A stretch of 64,000 nt of DNA from Siphonodentalium dalli (GCA_032622095.1 CP136061.1:217896373-217960372), one strand, 5' to 3'; shown: positions 35,612 through 48,005, numbered from the stretch's first letter. Notes: generated by a model not told the origin, from the sequence alone. Numbers and translations: made by a program.

Positions 35612-36405
35612 CCTTCGGGGGTGATGGGTGGGGGGGGGGGGGTCGGGGTGTTCTAGGTGGTATTTGGGACGGGCCACCCACCCATGCCGTCAAATCGGTC
35701 GAAATCCTTACCGTTCTCGAAAATGGTCCATACCCCATTTTCACCCCCTCGGGGTGATGGGTGGGGGGGGGGGTCGGGGTGTTTCTATGTGGTATTTGGG
35801 GGGCCACCCACCCATGCCGTCAAATCGGTCGAAATCCTTACCGTTCTCGAAAATGGTCCATACCCCATTTTCACCCCCTCGGGTGGCACCCCCGGGGGTG
35901 ATGGGTTGGGGTCGGGGTGTTTCTAGATGGTATTTGGGACGGGCCACCCGCCCATGCCGTAAAATCGGTCGAAATCCTTACCGTTCTCGAAAATGGTCCA
36001 TACCCCATTTTCACCCCCTCGGGTGGAACCCCCCGGGGTAATGGGTGGGGGTCGGGGTGTTTCTAGGTGGTATTTGGGGCGGGCCACCCACCCATGCAGT
36101 CAAATCTGTCGAAATCCTTACCGTTCTCGAAAATGGTCCATACCCCATTTTCACCCCCTCGGGGTGGCACCCCCCGGTGGTAATGGGTGGGGGTCGGGGT
36201 GTTTCTAGGTGGTATTTGGGGCGGGCCACCCACCCATGCAGTCAAATCGGTCGAAATCCTTACCGTTCTCGAAAATGGTCCATACCCCATTTTCACCCCC
36301 TCGGGGTGGCACCCCCCGGGGTGATGGGTGGGGGTCGGGGTGTTTCTATGTGGTATTTGGGGCGGGCCACCCACACATGCCGTCAAATCGGTCGAAAGCG
36401 ACATT
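35612..36405 (-). repeat. 141-bp tandem repeat array, right (G-rich on plus strand), inverted relative to left array
   Basis: About 5.5 units with starts of GAAATCCTTACCGTTCTCG at 35701, 35831, 35971, 36111 and 36252. G-runs reach 14 at about 35630. It is the reverse complement of the 31440-31935 array. Confidence 0.9.
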
Positions 36406-36464
36406 TTTGAAAATAAGGAATAAGGAATAGGGAATAAGTTCCAATTGTCATGTTCGTACAATGA

Positions 36465-37320
36465 CATGAGCTACCATGTGTGACAATGAGGTGTATTGAT
36501 GATCCAACAGGTATTGTTAACGGCCAAGAGCTTATAGGCGGCCTGAGACGAAATCGACGACCGATAATAAGCTCGAGGGCCGTTATCCATTTCAAGTTGG
36601 CACTAATACACCAAGATTTCCCCGACAAGTTCATCTTATCACTACTATTAGCGTCAACTATGTGATTAACCATGAACGGTCCCACACATACGTCACATAC
36701 AATAGCTGTTGGACCGTTATGGAAATTCAACGCTAAGAAACATTGTGTTACTGTACTAGGAACGCACACGAAGTGTTAAAGATGGATTATCTTTTTAAAT
36801 AACAAATTTTAAATAGTTGCGTGGGTAAAAAATAATAGATATGAACTGGAGACCGTTCATGTTACTAGTTTTAGAACAGACCATTCGGATGATACCATAC
36901 TGCGATATAGAGCACTGGGCTGTTCCTACGGCTAAGTAACCAAAGTCAAATGTCACAGATTGGTTGTTTGTATTGTTTTGTTCCACGGATATAAGCGCTA
37001 ATAAGAATAATTAACGTTTATTTGTGACAAAATTGTTACATAAAATTTCTGGTCTCTCCTAACGGTAACCACTATTGTTCGTTAGCTGAACAAACACACC
37101 TTTTTAGACCAGAAAATATTGAAATAAAATTAATATTAATCGATAGAAGCATTTCCAAACAGTAGTCTTCGATTCAAATCTAATATTTTATACCCCGGTA
37201 ACTATATACTACAAGTTTACAAAGAGATAATTCACCTTTAATAATTGTTAATAATACTGTTCGGCTACAATTGGGTCATGAAGTGGATTTTCATATGATC
37301 TGCCATGTTTTCCGGACTGA
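36465..37320 (+). repeat. Direct copy of 12560-12945, interrupted by a family A element
   Basis: The flanks match 12560-12868 and 12869-12945. The interruption sits at the TTAA that is single at 12869-12872. Beyond the element, a few extra bases (TAATTG) repeat the junction. Confidence 0.85.
36780..37237 (+). mobile_element. TTAA family A element
   Basis: This 458-bp element starts AGATGGATTATCTTTTT and ends GAGATAATTCACCT, with TTAA at 36776-36779 and 37238-37241. The empty site is at 12869-12872. Confidence 0.9.
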
Positions 37321-37324
37321 TTAA

Positions 37325-37505
37325 AGATGGATTATCTCTTTCATATAACAATTTTGAAATAGTTTCGTGGGTTTAAATAACAAATATGAATTGAAGACCG
37401 TACCCATGTCCGGAAACGCTTCTATCAATTAATATTGATTTTATTCCGACTATTTTATTATAAAATGAGATTATTAAAGGTGGATTATCTCTTTGTAAAC
37501 TTGTA
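37325..37505. mobile_element. Truncated family A element, head-to-head ends
   Basis: It starts after TTAA with AGATGGATTATCTC, loses the interior after about 150 bp and meets another TTAA plus AGGTGGATTATCTCTTTG. Looks like an internal deletion or a junction of two copies. Confidence 0.7.
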
Positions 37506-38453
37506 ATAACAAAATTACAGCTTTTGAAGTAAACGGACTCAATACATTTTGACGGGCGCTTAACGATTTTCATGACAAAGTCAACCCGATAAACCATAGT
37601 GGCTATCGCCCATACGAGTGTGACTTGTGACTGAATATATTTAGTGAGTCCATTTCCGTGACAAAAAAATCCACACTGGTAATCGACCATACGAGTGTGA
37701 CGTGGTTTGAATAGCTTTCAGTCATGCCAACACAAGAGAAATCACACAGTCAATCGCCCATACACGTGTGATGTGTACCAAAAGGCACTTAGTGAGTCCG
37801 GTTCCGTGACAAAAAAATACACACCGGTGATCGATCATACGAGTGTGACGTAGTTTGAATAGCTTTCAGTCATACCAACACAAGAGAAGTCACACAGTCA
37901 ATCGCCCATACACGTGTGACGTGTACCAAAAGGCACTTAGTGAGTCCGATTGCTTGACAAAAGAATACACACCGGTAATCGACCATACGAGTGTGGCGTA
38001 GTTTGAATAGCCTCTAGTCATACCAACACAAGATAAATCACACAGTCAATCGCCTATATACGTGTGACGTGTATCGAAAGGCACTTAGTGAGTTCGGTCC
38101 CGTGACAAAAGAATCCACACCGGTAATCGACCATATGAATGTGACGTGGTTCGAATAGCCTTCAGCCATACCAACACAAGATTATTTACAGAGTCATCGC
38201 CCATACAAGTGTGACGTGTTCCAAAAGGTATTTAGTGAGTCCGTTTCCCTGCCTAAGCGTATTAACACACATAGGTGACCAATCATACGAGTATATAAGA
38301 TTGTTCCCAGTCAGCCTGACAACCCACACCATTGAATGCCCTTACAAGTGCGACCTTTGTCAGAAGAAGTTTGATGTGACATTGAGTCAGACAAGACTGA
38401 TGACGTTTCGTCAGTCCAGTAACATGACAACATATATAATTCATCGAAATTAG
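37506..38453 (+). pseudogene. Zinc-finger fossil array ending in a readable terminal finger
   Basis: The stretch 37506-38215 is the inverted copy of 14200-14965 and reads on the plus strand with repeated RPYTCDVYQKAL blocks. At 38337-38453 a better-preserved piece reads PYKCDLCQKKF with both Cys present. It then has FRQSSNMTTYIIHRN and a stop at 38451, which looks like the last finger and C terminus of the ancestral protein, with the first His changed to Tyr. Confidence 0.75.
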
Positions 38454-39528
38454 GTGATGTAGTAGTTCCAACGGAAAATAGTTGGTATATTTGGCCTCAC
38501 TTTTAATTGCATATTAATACCCTCGAAATTAGGTGACCCGACGCGTTAGGGACAGCAGAAAATGTTTGGTTTATTTGCTTCGTCTCTGGAAGGCGACATT
38601 AACAACAAATTTCGATCATTGAAATTATGTCACATAACGGAAGTATTAGAACTACGTCAAACGTGGCCAGCTATAAAACACGGGAGCCAGTAATGTGTTG
38701 TGTGGAAACCGTCCAATTGGTAATATCCCGTAGAGAAAATTATCCCAGTTTCAAGTTGGGTAACCCTAAACATAACAAATACTCCGCCGTATGATGTGGC
38801 GCTCTATTCTTCCCGGAGTTCGCTTGGCGGTAATTGTAAGATCGGTTTACGATTGCATATTACATTTTTTGTCTATATTATCTGTCGCATTTTGTGATTT
38901 TTTTTCTATTCTTCCCTCGATAAGATCCCCGGAAACAGTCGAACGGTGCTCGATTGTAATCGGTAAATATCCACTGGCTAAGATCCCAGATGTACAGGAG
39001 GGATAACTCTAAATTCACGCAACATAACTTTTACCTAACTAATTTAATCATATATATGATCATCTTATCAATAAAAACTAGATTATAAATATTTATTTTA
39101 ACTTGTATAAATGTGAAAAAAGGAAGGATATCCTGAACAGAACATAAAAGAACACAACATTAGAATAACATTGCGTTAGTCTCTGGGGAAAATTATTGAG
39201 AATTTATTTACGAACACCACGACATACTAAAACTATTTTAGAGTAGTGTTCATAAAAACTGTGTGAGGTATTTAAGTTTGATGGTGTGGTGCAACTGCCG
39301 TTTATATAGAGTCCGAACTTTACAAAGTTAGTATTATCGTGACTTTAATTGATTTGTTTTAATTAAAAGTGTATTCTTTTATTAATTTCATATACCCGGT
39401 ACATTTCAATTTGAACAAAAGTTAAATACTAGCCTACAACTTATAGTTAGACTAGACTCCTGGTTCAACTCAAGCATGCAATGACCCTGAAATGGCCCTT
39501 TTCACATTTATTATTTAGTTGTGCTTAA

Positions 39529-39997
39529 AGGTACTCAATCCGATAAAACTCCTCTCAATTACTATTTCAATGGCTTCGGGGGTCAAAAATATTTGATTCG
39601 AGTCGAGGAAGTCACCCATCAAAGCTCAGATTTGTTAGATATCGATTTTAGAAATCTATTATTTTTCATTATCGGGAATACTATCTGGCCCAGAACTCAG
39701 TCAAAATTGCGTTAAAATTACCTCTTGATTTTAGAGTTATCCATCCTTGTCTGTTTGAATAGATTTGGAGTACACATCCAGAGCAGATTACGGCAGTTAT
39801 TAGTACTCATCTCGAGTTAATAAAAAATTTCAAAAATCAATATCTAATAACTCTGAGCTTTGTTTGATGGGTTCCTCGACTCGAATCAAATATTTATTAC
39901 CCCCAAAGCCAAAGAAATAGTAATATAGGACCCTCTGATCGGATTGTTGTTGTTGGAATCTGTTGAGATGGGGACCCTCTTTACGGATTGAGTAACT
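39529..39997. mobile_element. TTAA family B element, longer version
   Basis: TTAA at 39525-39528 and 39998-40001 bounds ends AGGTACTCAATCCGAT and GGATTGAGTAACT. The inside shares blocks with 22654-22894 in both orientations. Confidence 0.8.
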
Positions 39998-40001
39998 TTA
40001 A

Positions 40002-40905
40002 GCGAAAATAATTTGCGCGTAAGTGTAAATCATTTGCGCTTGCACATAAAACAGTTGCGCTTAAGTGCAACTTTGCGCTTAATCGCAGATATGTCTATCA
40101 AGTTATTGCGCTTAAGCACAATCATTTGCGCTTAATTGCAAATACCTAACACTCCCTTACTTCCCTCTGATTGTGAATAATTGAGTCCATCTCATAGTAT
40201 ATTATTATGGGCCCATAGTAATAGCCCCATACAGACTCGAAGTTGAAGAAAAAACATATTTCCTTATGCATATCAGCAGCGATATATCTCTGTCCCTGGT
40301 GTCCCAAGAATTTGTGCCTCCCACCCAGAGCTCTAGTATAGTTTATTAAAGGGACATCTCCTGCACATATATATACCATTTCCATGGCCATAAAAAGGGA
40401 ATTAGGGGTTACCAGGGGCTTGCTTCCCTCATATGGTGTACTTATTGACTTGAAATGGGGGGGGGGGGGCGGACCCCTATTTTCATATTATCAACATTCC
40501 TATCCCCAAGAATTTGTGTCTCCATCCCATATATCTAGTATATTTTATAAATGAGACATATCCTGTACAGATCTATACCATTTCCATGATCATAAAGGGG
40601 TCTAGGGGTTACTGGGGGATTGCTTCCCTCATATGGTGGCCTATATAGACTTGAGTGATGTGCTTAGGCCTGTGCCAATTAAAATTAATTCAGGGGGGGG
40701 GTCAATGAATATTAATTTTTATTTGCGATTAAGCGCGAATGATTTGACCTTAAGTGTAAATGATTTTTGTTTAAGTGCAAATGATTAACGCTTAAGCATA
40801 AATATTTACGCTTAAGCATAAATATTTGCGCTTAAGCAAAAATGATAGAAGTTATTTGCAATTAAGCGCAAATATTTGCGCTTAAGCGTAAATAAATAAT
40901 AAATA
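40002..40905. repeat. Element with palindromic TTTGCGCTTAAGCGCAAA repeats
   Basis: Clusters of the self-complementary GCGCTTAAGCRCAAAT motif occur at about 40005-40145 and 40725-40890. Between them is a two-part unit with TTGCTTCCCTCATATGGTG. An inverted copy is at 61507-62130. A G11 run lies near 40457. Confidence 0.75.
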
Positions 40906-40944
40906 TGAAAAGGGGCTCCCATAACTATCACCGCCTTTCGTTCA

Positions 40945-41405
40945 GTTGAGTACCCAGCTTTTATAACAAATTACAGTTGGGTACCCAACTTTCATAAAAA
41001 TTACATTTGGGTATCGGTACCAAAATTTACCCAAAAGTAACCCGCAGGACCTATGTCCTGTGCCTACAATTCTTCTCTCCGCTATTGTCAAGCTACAGGA
41101 GCCTGGAATTTGGTCAAAAACCCTCTTTTATTGGCGGAACCAGCACCCGGGACCTCAGGTTCCGCCAATAAAAGAGGGTTTTAGACCAAATTCCAGGCTC
41201 CTGTGGTCAAGCGTATCGTGGTGAATATATATCATACATAAACAAGTATTCACAAATTTAACAGGTTCATTTAAAAAACAGATGGCAATCACTAATTAAA
41301 TTACATTCTGTGTGAGATTTCATAAAGCTGGGTACCCAAATGTAATTTTTTTAAAAGCTGGGTACACAATTGAATATTTAAAAAAGCTGGGTAGTGGGGT
41401 ACCCA
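40945..41405. mobile_element. Inverted-end element with AAGCTGGGTACCC termini
   Basis: GTACCCAGCTTTTATAA and a second TTGGGTACCCAACTTT block on the left are mirrored on the right by two or three AAAGCTGGGTACCC blocks (41330-41400). It holds the 46-bp hairpin below. Confidence 0.7.
41096..41203. repeat. Hairpin with 46-bp arms, one mismatch
   Basis: 41096-41141 pairs with 41158-41203 around a 16-base loop (AGCACCCGGGACCTCA). The stem holds CCTCTTTTATTGGCGGAACC. A transcript would form a long precursor-like stem. Confidence 0.85.
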
Positions 41406-41885
41406 AAAGATCCATATGAAGTTTGGTGACATCGGATGGGGTCTGTATAGGGAACAGGGCCATATGAACGGCAGTCACGCCATACAATCAAACTCGAATA
41501 CCGTACATAGTTTTTATGAACCCTTCTCCAAAATAGTTTTGGTATATCGTGGTGTAAATTCTCATTGATTTTCCCCCCGAGACTGACGCAGCGTTATTCT
41601 AAAGTTGTCACGGTTCTTTTCTGTTCAATTCAGAATATCCCTCCTTTTTCACATTGATACAAGTTAAAATAAATATTTAAAACCTAGTTTTTATTGGTAA
41701 GATTATCATATATACGGTTAAATTATTTAGGTAAAAGTTGTATTGCGTTGTTATGTTTAGAGTTACCTGCCTTGGAGGTGGGATAATTTTCTCTACGGGA
41801 TATTACCAACTGCGGAAACCGTTGGGTTCACATATCCTCTGATGATTGAGTATATAAAATAACGGATTCGATGGCATTATGTCGC

Positions 41886-44800
41886 TATCCAGGCACATTA
41901 GGCGTGAATGGGGAAAAGTAAGGAAATAAATCCCGGAAAGCTGATATTTTTATATTATTTAGGCCATAACATCGCGGATACGTCACGAAAAGTCCCCTAA
42001 AATCGGAGTTGAGCTTTCGGAGTTAACCAATTTATTTCATAAAAAAATAAAAACTTATATATTTTTCACAATCATAGGAATAATGGGATGTTATAACAAT
42101 TTTTCAGCCGAAACATATACCAAATGTACTCAATATTGTTCAATACACAATTCTCGAACCAGAGATACAAATTCAACGGGGGGGATTTGAATGAATTTCG
42201 CAGATATGGATATAAAATAACATAATGACCCCAAAAATGACGATTTTTTCAGACAATCTGTATTATTCGATGTCAAATTTCTCGGGCTATTCATTACGTA
42301 GGCGCAAGCAATTTGTTTTAAAAACTGCACAGATATCACTCCTCCAATATAATATGCGGGATTAGCAACTATACCTATGATAAGTGGTCAATACTTGTAA
42401 AAACATAACCCTACCCCCTAAACTGGCTCTCGTCACATTTTGCCCTTCCGCTAGTCCAAGTGCTTGTTGTAGAAAACACACCAACTGTGAAAAGGGCGAT
42501 AAAAGCATGAAACTTGGCACATATGTTCCTTATACGCTACTGCTTATTTTCACATGTGGCGTCATTTGCAACATGCTCTTCTTAGCAACGGTTGCTATGC
42601 AACTACCCGGCATCGGATTAATGCATATGACTGATATTATACGTGTTCTAACAAACTAAACTACGTCGTGTAGCATGTTTATGGTGAACATATTTGTTGT
42701 CTGTTTTGACCTGACTGACAAATTGCCATATTACTTACTTACAAGGGGTGTCGGTTGCTAGGGACGCACACACAATCTAAAAATGCACATATGACTGATA
42801 TTATGTTAGCTTTAACAAACTAAACTACACCTAATAGCACTTTTGTGTTGAAAGCAATTAGAATAGTTGTTGTTAGTGTTGAGATGGCTGAAAAAAATAC
42901 CATATAATTCTTACTTATATGAGTGGTAACTGTTGCCAGGGTCATACCCGAAATACAAACATGCACATATGACTGATATTATGGTCGTATTAACGTTTTT
43001 ATGGTGAAAACAATGGCTGAAAAAAATACCATATAATTCTTACTTATATGAGTGGTAACTGTTGCCAGAGTCACACCCGAAATACAAACATGCACATATG
43101 ACTGATATTATGGTAGTATTAACGTTTTTATGGTGAAAACAATTATAAATGTTGTTATTGTGAGTCTAACCAGAATATGGGTACACTTATCCGTTGTGGT
43201 CCATCAGTTTAGATATCGGGAATTCAAAGTGAGAGTTGAAAATTTGTTGCTTATATTTAATATGAGGCATGGCCATAATAGTTATATAAGCCATAGACCC
43301 AGACAGCTAGTTATATAATGTAAGTCACGGACCAACTCTACTATATATGAAGAACATAGCTAGGGTCAGCCACCAATATGTTAGCCATGGCCCTAGCCTA
43401 CAATAGTTAGGTTAGGAACACAGGCACATATATACTCACAGGACCCATGTCCATACATATAGGCTATGTACGTAGGATATGTATAGTCCATGAACCAGAC
43501 CGCTTCATATAACCATACGTGTATGATATCTATGATCATGACCATGACACTGTTACATGGTGCAAATAACCAAGTGCCCACAGATAGACCATGTACTAAG
43601 ATACCATAGACCAAGTCCGATGCACAATAGATTAGTGCACCATGGATTCAGGAACCTATATATGGTATGAACATATGAGACAGTTTTATGACAGACCAAC
43701 CTATATATAGATATTGGACCGATGCCACATAGACGAAAGTTAAGGATGGGGGCCCTTATAAATAGCCCATACACATATGGCACTGTAGGTTGGCCATGGA
43801 CACATATCCATACGTGTAGGCCATGGACCAAGGCCGATATATGTATGCCATGTTGAATTATACCCAGGCATAAGCAGGTGTATGTCTATATGTAGGATAT
43901 GGACCCACCCCTCGTACGTGATATATCTACACCAAAGACCCAGGCAAGTTTAAATAGTGTTAATACACAAGTGACTATAATGGTGTATGCAGTGATACAG
44001 GTGCCTATATGTAGGACATGGACACATGTCCCTAAATAAAAGCTACGGCACCGGCGTTATCAATCATTTCATAGATTCACATATATGCTGGTAGGCCATG
44101 GACAGATACACATATATAGGAGACACGTGGACCCCATGCCTACGGGTAAGTCCATGCACGTGCATGGATCCACGTCTCTATACTATATGAATACCGTATA
44201 CGTACGTCCGTTTTCAGCCATTCGACCAACGTCCTATAGCATGAAGGTCCCTATTGATTGGTCGTGTGCACCACCATAGCTTGGCTATGGACCCAGGCTC
44301 ATATAGGTAGGAAATTGAGACGGGCCACTATGGACAGCCCATGTATCCAGGCTGATTTAGTTATGACTTTATTACAAGACATTTATATGTAAAACATGAA
44401 CCCATCCCATGAATGTACATGTGCCATGACTATCTAGGTTATAACCACAGCCACGCATACGCTATGGACCCATATGAACACCACGTGTAGTGCAAATACA
44501 CAAGTGTCTATAGTTATGTACACATGCCATGTACCCAGGCAAATCAATAGAACGAACCCTAAATAGTATATCATCGGCCCAGGCACCTTTCTATGACATG
44601 GACACAGTAGTTAAGACACGTCATTGGATGCTGTTCCTTAGTAACTGTGGGTTGGTAATGGGCCCATGGCTACCCATGTAAATGGGTATTGGTCACCGGT
44701 TCCAAAGGGTAGTTCATGGTATCTCAATCTGAAATGTATAGGCCACGCTCATGTACGAGCTCCTATAGACTTGTAAATGACTCATGACCATGTATTGACA

Positions 44801-46588
44801 TATATGTAGTTATGGCATGGATATGAAATAAACACAGTTAGTTCATACCGTATAGCAACTGGTATGCGGATGCTACCACAACGTGATAGAGTGTTCTGCA
44901 TGGATGCCATTGTTAAATGTAGTGCAAATGTCGGATTCCATGGAGGGGGGTTCAGGTGGTATCGACATAAATATGGGTCAATATTTTTACATGTCTCATC
45001 AAAATGTATTCCAAAAATCGAATCATGGAAGAAACAATAGTAAACTCCACACAGGTATGTGATTCTGATAAAACTAACTGAATAGTTTAAAGAAGATTTG
45101 TCAATGGTAGGTGGTTACCTAGCAACAATGAAACCTCAATACCAATTTGCCACACGAGAATGCGTCAGTACACAACACAACACAACAACCTTTAGTTATG
45201 CATTATTGTCAATATAAGCATAATATGGCATATTATGAAACAATTATATCATGCAAATTTCCCAAAACTCATACCATATCATGAAACAGTTATATCAGTT
45301 AAATTACCAGAAACTCATGCATATGGTATGCTTTCAAATGTGGGTATGTCCATAGCAACCTCTACACACCCGTTAGGTAACGAATGCGGCAACTTTACTG
45401 CCATGTTCACTCTAACAACAATTATAATAATTGTTTTCAATATAAAAATGTTACATGACGTAGTTTAGTTTGTTAAAACTACCATAATATCAGCCATGTG
45501 TGCATTTTTCGATGTCTGGTATGTCCCTAGCAACGCAACCGTTACCAGAAATATATACTAATTTTAAAGTCGAACCCACACTAACAATAACTATTACAAT
45601 TGTTTCACCATAAAATGATAATGACGTAGTTTATATTAGTTTGTCAAAACTATCATAATATCAGTCAGCTCGGCATTTTTCGATTTCGGGTATGTCCCTA
45701 GCAACCGTTACCACCCCTGTAAGTAAGAACTATGGTAATTTTCCAGCCAGATCTACTCGAACAATAACTAATATTACTTTTACCATAAAAATGCTGCATG
45801 ACGTAGGTTAGATTGTTAAAACTGCCATAATATCAGTCATATTTGTATTTCTTCGATGTGGGATAGTTGCCTAGCAACCGTTGTCAAGAACGGACCTGCC
45901 GCGACGTCTATACATCTGAAAATGATTAATAGTGTATAAGGAACCTATGTGCCAAGTTTCATAGTGTTATCACCATTTGTACAATTGTTACGTCAAACGC
46001 CAGGACTATTATGTGGTATTTTGCCTTTCAGATACTCAAAGCCATGGGGTACGTTTTAGGGGGTAGTGTTATGTTTCCGGCTATAAAATCTTAAAGATGG
46101 TGATGGTTCCATATATCTCATCACTTTCCTGTTCTGAACTAACCACTCTTCTAGTATAATGGTTCATGTTTTAGCTCATTGTCGTCTGAATATCTTTACT
46201 CGCCCTCTTTTGTTAGGAAAATTTTGAATCACCATGCGATTTATATGCTCTCTTCGCCAATAAATGTCATCACAATTATGGAATATCGACTGTTAGTAAG
46301 CTCTAGCACCAACTACGCATATCTATCGACACATGCTTTATGATGGACGGGTATGTGTGAAGATTGAGTCCATAAATTAGCCTACATATGACTGCATTCG
46401 CATATGGTCTAATGGAATTTCGTCAGAAATTGCACCATTGCGAAAAATCATGATATCTCAAAAAGCTCAACTCGGATTCTAGGGGACTTTTGCCAAGTTG
46501 TTCATAAACATGTTCTTATTAATCCCTGAAAAATTCAGCTTTCCGGGATTTTTTGCACTAGTGAAACCTAATGTGCCTGGACTAACTT
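41886..46588. mobile_element. 4.7-kb foldback-type element, arms about 1.3 kb with internal subrepeats
   Basis: The ends are inverted. TCCAGGCACATTAGG at the left and its complement near 46575 pair, followed inward by AATCCCGGAAAGCTGA, AGTCCCCTA and CATAACCCTACCCCCTAAA blocks. The arms then carry three or four 130-180 bp subrepeats with CATATGACTGATATTAT (42628, 42793, 42971, 43099), mirrored at about 45180-45860. A possible 3-bp target duplication CTA flanks it, but this is weak. Subrepeat-rich long arms are a hallmark of foldback/Galileo-like elements. No transposase seen. Confidence 0.7.
43170..45000. repeat. Degenerate minisatellite core of the foldback element
   Basis: The motif CCATGGACCCAGGCACATATA, with variants such as GGCCATGGACACATAT, recurs irregularly every 30-60 bp. 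Short open frames here on both strands are by-products of the repeat. Confidence 0.6.
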
Positions 46589-47369
46589 TCAAATCTTAAT
46601 GTTCTTGATGCCAAAAGGTTCAGTCTCCTTTAAAAATTTATTCAACACAATATACGAATACAAATAATTTTATTGTCAATTGTCAGGCACAGCAATACAT
46701 AATGAAACGCATAACAAAATTAAGAATGAATGGAACGATGTTGTTGATGTAGTTAAATAATAATTAGACAACTTTATCCTCAACCTCCCCTTAGACGCTA
46801 TATTTCTTGAATAGTAATGTATAATATTGTATAGCTTTATCCCTTATCGCCTCTCATCCGCATCAACAATTCTGCTATCTGAATCTTTTTTGTTTATTAT
46901 GGTCAATAAATTAAATCAATATTCTATCATGAAGACAATATATGATGGTATACATATTTACTATTGCTATGTTGTACCTGTCAATTGGGGTCAGACTAAG
47001 TGGTGTACTATAGACAGGGAAGGTTGAGGTGTCTCATGGACTGATAACATAAGATAAAAACAATGATGAATTATTTTGAGATATCTCAGAAAACAACAAA
47101 ACGCACATATCAAAACACAATATATATAGGTACACATTCTAGTTGGTAGTCTATATTGTTAATGGTCACTGATCCGAAATATTGCATACACTTATATTTC
47201 CCCAATTAGTTTTATTCTTGAAGTGTGTAGTTTATAAAGAAAGTCTTATAATTTTAGTAATGTACCAGATCTTTAAATCCACCAGCCATGCAAATTCGTC
47301 CACTGATTCAAGTTTACTGAAGCCAAAATATGATAAATCAACTTCACAGTTCACCCAGAAACGTCCATC

Positions 47370-48005
47370 AAGCCTGCTGGTACACGGCACATGTGTATGA
47401 ACGATTGACTGTGTGATTTGTCTTGTGATAGTTTAACTGAAAGATATTCAAACCACGTCACACTCGCATGGTCGTTTACCGGTGTAGATTCTTTTGTCAC
47501 GGAACCCGACTCAGTAAGTGCCTTTTGGTACACGTCACACGTGTATGGACGATTAACTGTGTGATTTGTCTTGTGATAGTTTAACTGAAAGCTATTCAAA
47601 CCACGTCACACTCGTATGTTCGAATTACCGGCTTGTATTCTTTTGTCACACAACCGGACTCACTAAGTGCCTTTTGGTACAGTCACACGTGTATGGGCGA
47701 TTGACTGTGTTATTTCTCTTGTGATGGTATGACTGACAGCTATTCACACTCGTATGGTCGATTACCGGTGTGTATTCTTTTGTCACGGAACCGGACTCAC
47801 TAAGTGCCTTTTGGTACACGTCACACGTGTATGGGCGATTGACTGTGATTTCTCTTGTGTTGGCATGACTGAAAGCTATTCAAACCACGTCACACTCGTA
47901 TGGTCGATTTTTTACCAGTGTGGATTTTTTGGTCACGGAACTGGACTCACTAAATATATTCAGTCACTAGTCACACTCGTATGGGCGATAGCCACTATGG
48001 ATTTA
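47370..48005 (-). pseudogene. Zinc-finger fossil array, copy B
   Basis: Counterpart of 14280-14895. One minus-strand frame (47351-47599) keeps YHKTNHTVNRPYTCDVYQKA followed by SGSVTKEST, showing the His pair and first Cys with Tyr at the second Cys. Confidence 0.75.

Larger units (their letters stand above)
31424..36440. mobile_element. 5-kb inverted-repeat structure with G/C-rich tandem-repeat ends enclosing a zinc-finger fossil array
   Basis: The ends CCTATT-ATTCCTTATTTTC (31424 onward) and its complement (about 36405-36440) are inverted. Each is followed inward by 141-bp G/C-rich repeats in opposite orientation. The core holds the 84-bp array (32030-34660) and about 950 bp of AT-rich DNA (34661-35610). 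The geometry is that of a foldback element. Whether it ever moved is unknown. Confidence 0.65.
38700..41835. mobile_element. 3.1-kb element with long inverted arms, filled with other repeats
   Basis: 38700-39315 and 41455-41835 are reverse complements in several long blocks, such as TAATATCCCGTAGAGAAAAT, TTATCAATAAAAACTAG and AACTGCCGTTYATAT. The left arm has about 240 bp extra at 38783-39020. Between the arms lie a family B element, a GCTTAAGC-repeat element and a 460-bp element with a 46-bp hairpin. Outer limits and target duplication not defined. Confidence 0.65.

Noticed and set aside
31440-36410. Other open frames inside the 141-bp G/C-rich arrays (Pro/Gly/Arg-rich)
   Set aside because: Every frame of the repeat is open for some length on both strands. 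The predicted peptides are repeat translations with no domain.
38140-38160. tRNA B-box-like GTGGTTCGAATAGCC
   Set aside because: It is part of the zinc-finger fossil repeat, and no A box or acceptor stem is found at the right distance.
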